Shown here: positions 7,408 through 9,750 of the stretch, in pieces
How positions within the stretch are numbered: the stretch's first letter is position 1
Layout: every line of letters starts with the position of its first letter
Assembly (NCBI GenBank): GCA_030699345.1
Contig: JAUYMX010000221.1
Coordinates: forward strand, 1 to 9,750
Reading direction: 5' to 3'
Length of the DNA stretch: 9,750 nucleotides
DNA from: Methylococcaceae bacterium
GTDB lineage: Bacteria > Pseudomonadota > Gammaproteobacteria > Methylococcales > Methylomonadaceae
The notes under the pieces: generated by a model
Told to the model about the DNA's origin: nothing
Databases searched by the model: none
The model's input: only the letters and a program-made list of their open reading frames with translations
Translations under genes and position numbers: made by a program

Positions 7408-7428
7408 TTTATCTTTGAAGAAGATAAA
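7408..7428. other. Inverted repeat in the intergenic region, possible operator
   Basis: TTTATCTT (7408-7415) and AAGATAAA (7421-7428) are perfect 8-base inverted arms around a 5-base centre. The 21-base dyad size suits a dimeric regulator. It lies about 100 bases upstream of the proposed receptor promoter, too far for a simple repressor site there. It is AT-rich and could be accidental. Confidence 0.25.
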
Positions 7429-7472
7429 AACCGGTAGTTTTTTAGGTAAATTAGATTACTAAAAATTTAGAT

Positions 7473-7517
7473 AACTAGGTCATATGACACATTATTAACA
7501 TGCCAAATAACCTAGTT
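7473..7517 (-). terminator. Hairpin 28 bases downstream of the HTTM-DCC gene
   Basis: On the - strand 7517-7501 pairs with 7489-7473 as a 17-position stem. It has 14 Watson-Crick pairs, two G-U pairs and one U-U mismatch, with an 11-base loop. The two wobbles appear only in the RNA sense of the HTTM-DCC gene. The position just past that stop codon suggests an mRNA 3'-end structure. It is AU-rich and the nearest U-run (7465-7461) begins 8 bases after the stem, so it is not a canonical intrinsic terminator. The 3' arm also contains the palindrome GTCATATGAC (7479-7488). Confidence 0.4.
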
Positions 7518-7545
7518 TAATTAAAAAATCGTAATATTAAGCGCT

Positions 7546-9450
7546 TTAAATCTCATTGATATTGGCAGGTAAATCAATCACTACATCCTTTCCCGTCCAT
7601 TTTGCACTACCGATAGTCGACCATTCACCACCAAAGTTTTTGTGCAGAAGATCATATTCCCAGGTAGACGGGGCGCTGATTCTTTTCATTTTGATATGAA
7701 ATTCGGTTTGGTCGAGATTTAAACTGATTTCTTGCCCCCAAAAGGCAGTGACTTTCATAATCATTTTTTGCAAGCGATGATTGTTGATATTAGGCGTGAC
7801 CGCAATATTAGCCCACATCGAATGCACCCTGCCCCAGTTCGGCGCTACTAATCGGCCTTGTTCGTTGACGAACGGTAGCCAGCGCTCAACACCCTCCTTG
7901 TCGGTGTAGGTAATCGCCAGAATGCGGTCATAGCCTTCAAAGTGATCATGCATGTAAAGCGGGTGTGGACTGATTCCCCAAAAAGTCTGGGAAATCATTA
8001 ATACCGCATTGCTGGCTTTGGCTAAGGCATCGGTAATTGCTGATTGTTTGGTGTCGATATGCAGCCGGTAAATAAAGCCATAGTGGATGGTGCTGTTCAG
8101 TTGCAGCAGCAATAACACGATGAAGATTTTTGCCAGTTTTCTGGAAAACGCTTTGGGTTTTTGTGCCGCGATTTGTTCAAGATAGCGGTGATACCAGGTG
8201 TTATCTGGCAATGCTGCTGATACCAGGCATGTGTCGGTGCAAGGTACACGTGAACGTGAATCGGCAATCGCGCGATATTTTGCCGTCGCAAACTGGCGGA
8301 TTCCCGGCAAGCCTAAAACCAATCCCACCGGCGCCAGGTAACGCATTTTCAGTAGTATTTGGATATAGGTATCGACGCCTGAATAGACGCGGCTTTGGTT
8401 ATCCAGCGCATAAAGATCGGTCAATAATGTTTGCTGATCAATATGCGCCAAGGCTGCATATTGTGCGGCATATTGCTGGGCGTTTTTAAAGTCTATGCAA
8501 CGAAAAATATCGAAGTGGTTGAGTATCAGCACGGTGCGATTGCATAAGGGACATTGCTGATCGTAAAACACAACCAACGATTTTTCTTTGGCAGTAAATG
8601 TATTACCAATTCGACGCCACCAGCTGAACGGCACCAGCAGAAAATAAAAAATCAACATCCCCAAACCAAAGGGGTAAATGTTAAAAGACAAGGTAATCCC
8701 TAGATGTAAGCTGAATTCGATAAGCAAAAAGACCACTCGTAAGCGGCGATTTGCAAACAAAAAAGGAAAAGTAAACTGAAAAACAATGATGGTGTAACCG
8801 ATGATTTTTTGCAGCAACTCGTTATTCAGCAGCGGTGACATATCAATCGCTGACACATAGTAAGGCTGCGTAGAGGGCAACCAAGCCCCTAGACCATTGC
8901 GCCAGTGTTCTGCATAAATTTTATGAATGACAGAATCAAAATAGAGAAAGCCAAGACAGACTAAAACCGGTAAGTAGTAAGCCAATCGAGAGACTGCAGG
9001 GGCTGAATAAGCACTGTAATGTGTAAATGGCGTGCTGAGCTTATGCCTGAGACTATCTATCGAAAAAGCTTTATCTCCGGGCATAAACAGTAGGAAAAAC
9101 CCGGTGCCAATCATAAACAAGTCAAATCCGCCGTCAAAATCGCGCTGCATGGGGGTGAAGTTGACGAAGATAATCCAGAAAATATAATTACAGATAACCG
9201 CAAATTGGTAGCGATAACCAACGACTATACAACAGGCAATAATCGCCCAGATGCATAAAAAGAACGGAATCATCGGAAACTCGATGTCCAAATAAGGAAT
9301 CGGATCGAAAATTAAGTGATTGAAATAGAGTAGAAAAAAAATTTCCTGCAACGCAACCAAACCATAAAAAAGTCGGAACAGGCCAATGCCGGTAGCGGGA
9401 ACTTGTTTAGAGAACAGCTCTAAGAGTTTAACGGAGATAAATTGATTCAT
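7546..9450 (-). CDS. HTTM-DCC fusion membrane protein (634 aa)
   Basis: This is a multipass inner-membrane protein made of three parts. Residues about 18-280 are an HTTM domain (vitamin K-dependent carboxylase-like membrane fold), with family-like stretches such as FDGGFDLFMIGTGFFLLFMP and HWRNGLGAWLPSTQPYY. Residues about 291-420 are a DCC (DUF393) thiol-disulfide oxidoreductase-like domain: VVFYDQQCPLCNRTV carries the CPLC redox pair C300/C303, and a second pair, C404/C408, lies in CTDTC. Another helix (about 441-458) precedes a ~175-residue C-terminal region containing QTFWGISPHPLYM. HTTM-DCC fusions exist in other bacteria; their function is not established, and carboxylase activity should not be assumed. 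A TATAAT box lies upstream, so it is probably transcribed on its own. It points the same way as the receptor genes, but 382 bases separate them. Confidence 0.88.
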   Translation of the reverse strand: MNQFISVKLLELFSKQVPATGIGLFRLFYGLVALQEIFFLLYFNHLIFDPIPYLDIEFPMIPFFLCIWAIIACCIVVGYRYQFAVICNYIFWIIFVNFTPMQRDFDGGFDLFMIGTGFFLLFMPGDKAFSIDSLRHKLSTPFTHYSAYSAPAVSRLAYYLPVLVCLGFLYFDSVIHKIYAEHWRNGLGAWLPSTQPYYVSAIDMSPLLNNELLQKIIGYTIIVFQFTFPFLFANRRLRVVFLLIEFSLHLGITLSFNIYPFGLGMLIFYFLLVPFSWWRRIGNTFTAKEKSLVVFYDQQCPLCNRTVLILNHFDIFRCIDFKNAQQYAAQYAALAHIDQQTLLTDLYALDNQSRVYSGVDTYIQILLKMRYLAPVGLVLGLPGIRQFATAKYRAIADSRSRVPCTDTCLVSAALPDNTWYHRYLEQIAAQKPKAFSRKLAKIFIVLLLLQLNSTIHYGFIYRLHIDTKQSAITDALAKASNAVLMISQTFWGISPHPLYMHDHFEGYDRILAITYTDKEGVERWLPFVNEQGRLVAPNWGRVHSMWANIAVTPNINNHRLQKMIMKVTAFWGQEISLNLDQTEFHIKMKRISAPSTWEYDLLHKNFGGEWSTIGSAKWTGKDVVIDLPANINEI

Positions 9451-9482
9451 TGCAACGCCGGAATGACCAGAAAGACGTGCAA

Positions 9483-9488
9483 ATTATA
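9483..9488 (-). promoter_or_regulatory. -10 box upstream of the HTTM-DCC gene
   Basis: A perfect TATAAT on the - strand lies 32 bases before the ATG at 9450, giving a predicted leader of about 26 bases. No good TTGACA-like -35 element is found 16-18 bases further up (nearest: TACTTC at 17). The promoter may therefore be weak or need an activator. Confidence 0.45.
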
Positions 9489-9524
9489 AGGGAGTTATGA
9501 GTGTTGAAGTAAAAATAAGCAGGC

Positions 9525-9571
9525 AAAACAAAGGCCGCTTCCAAACCCGTAAGGGTTGGTATCAGCGGCCT
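9525..9571 (-). terminator. Rho-independent terminator of the 43-residue membrane protein gene
   Basis: On the - strand, AGGCCGCT (9571-9564) pairs perfectly with AGCGGCCT (9539-9532). An inner CCAACCC/GGGTTTGG stem with one bulged base is capped by a short TTAC loop. The stem is followed at once by TTTGTTTTG. This is a strong intrinsic terminator placed 25 bases after the small gene's stop codon. It separates that gene from the HTTM-DCC gene and its own -10 box. Confidence 0.85.
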
Positions 9572-9596
9572 AAGTAAGTGGGACTGTTAAATCTTT

Positions 9597-9728
9597 TTAT
9601 TTTTCGTCATCTGGGTGTTCAGCGAAAACCCATTTTACGAAGAAGTAACCACCAACAACCACTACTAATGCAATGGCCATGCCAGCTGGTTCTTTTAACA
9701 TTTCAGTGACGTCTAAGATCGCTCCCAT
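9597..9728 (-). CDS. Small single-pass membrane protein of unknown function (43 aa)
   Basis: ATG at 9728-9726 opens a 43-codon frame ending in TAA at 9599-9597. Its start is MGAILDVTEMLKEPAG, then one hydrophobic helix at about residues 16-36 (AIALVVVVGGYFFVKWVF), then an acidic tail ending HPDDEK. AGG about 9 bases upstream (in TATAGGTAG) could serve as a ribosome site. The clean start, single helix and strong terminator 25 bases downstream make it a convincing gene despite its size. I do not recognise a family. Size and layout resemble accessory subunits of respiratory or other membrane complexes (CydX- or CcoQ-sized), but the sequence does not match those I know. The promoter, or any upstream partner gene, lies beyond the right edge. 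Confidence 0.8.
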   Translation of the reverse strand: MGAILDVTEMLKEPAGMAIALVVVVGGYFFVKWVFAEHPDDEK

Positions 9729-9750
9729 GAATTTCTACCTATAATTGTAT

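Larger units (their letters stand above)
7164..7545. other. 382-base intergenic region between receptor and HTTM-DCC genes
   Basis: No credible gene is seen here; the only long frame across its left part is the antisense of the receptor N-terminus. It holds, in the - strand direction, the 3' hairpin of the HTTM-DCC gene, the 7408-7428 dyad, a possible promoter, and the structured receptor leader. The part from about 7310 to 7407 shows no structure I could support. Base composition is clearly more AT-rich than in the flanking genes, especially at 7400-7540. Confidence 0.7.

Noticed and set aside
7310..7410. A Fur box upstream of the receptor
   Set aside because: Several AT-rich patches loosely resemble one, but none has a convincing 19-base GATAAT-type dyad at the proposed promoter.
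8130..8489. A 119-codon + strand frame inside the HTTM-DCC gene
   Set aside because: It lies entirely antisense to the DCC domain, which has clear protein motifs, and its own translation shows no family features.
9531..9572. A tRNA-like or stable RNA gene suggested by the GC-rich foldback
   Set aside because: It is one long hairpin followed by a U-rich stretch on the - strand, which is fully explained as a terminator; there is no cloverleaf.

Overview
The window reads as a mid-GC gammaproteobacterial chromosome segment. argJ followed by a Nudix-ThiE fusion is a gene order I know from gammaproteobacteria, where it often lies downstream of secA. The TusA, cation-efflux and TonB-dependent-receptor proteins also have a gammaproteobacterial character. 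A methylotroph-like relative (Methylococcales) is only an impression, not something the sequence proves. There are eight recognisable genes, plus the last 26 or so codons of one gene cut by the left edge. There are no rRNA or tRNA genes, no insertion sequence and no CRISPR array.

Left half (about 1-3723, all + strand): a compact run of housekeeping genes. The tail of an unidentified gene overlaps a TusA-family sulfur carrier (ATGA overlap). That gene overlaps a FieF/YiiP-type zinc/iron efflux pump (TAATG overlap), and argJ follows 12 bases later. After a 114-base gap containing a dispersed-type palindromic repeat comes a MutT-type Nudix hydrolase fused to a degenerate thiamine-phosphate-synthase-like domain.

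Right half (about 3735-9728, all - strand): an envelope and metal-uptake region. Read in the direction of transcription, from right to left, it holds four genes. The first is a 43-residue single-pass membrane protein with a strong terminator. The second is a 634-residue HTTM-DCC fusion membrane protein preceded by a TATAAT box. After a 382-base intergenic region come a TonB-dependent outer-membrane receptor and, three bases downstream of it, a PepSY-TM inner-membrane protein. Receptor plus PepSY-TM matches known ferric-siderophore uptake and reductase pairs: the receptor brings a metal chelate into the periplasm and the PepSY-TM protein may release the metal by reduction. The substrate cannot be read from the sequence.

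The most unusual feature is non-coding. The 80 bases just upstream of the receptor start codon (7182-7261, - strand) can fold as a complete three-way junction of 11, 6 and 7 base pairs. It sits between a plausible promoter and the start codon and uses G-U wobbles that favour the receptor-sense RNA. It matches no riboswitch consensus I could recall and is a candidate cis-regulatory RNA. Secondary points of interest are the 43-residue membrane protein, the extra CxxxC in the HTTM-DCC protein, and the C-terminal extension of the efflux pump.
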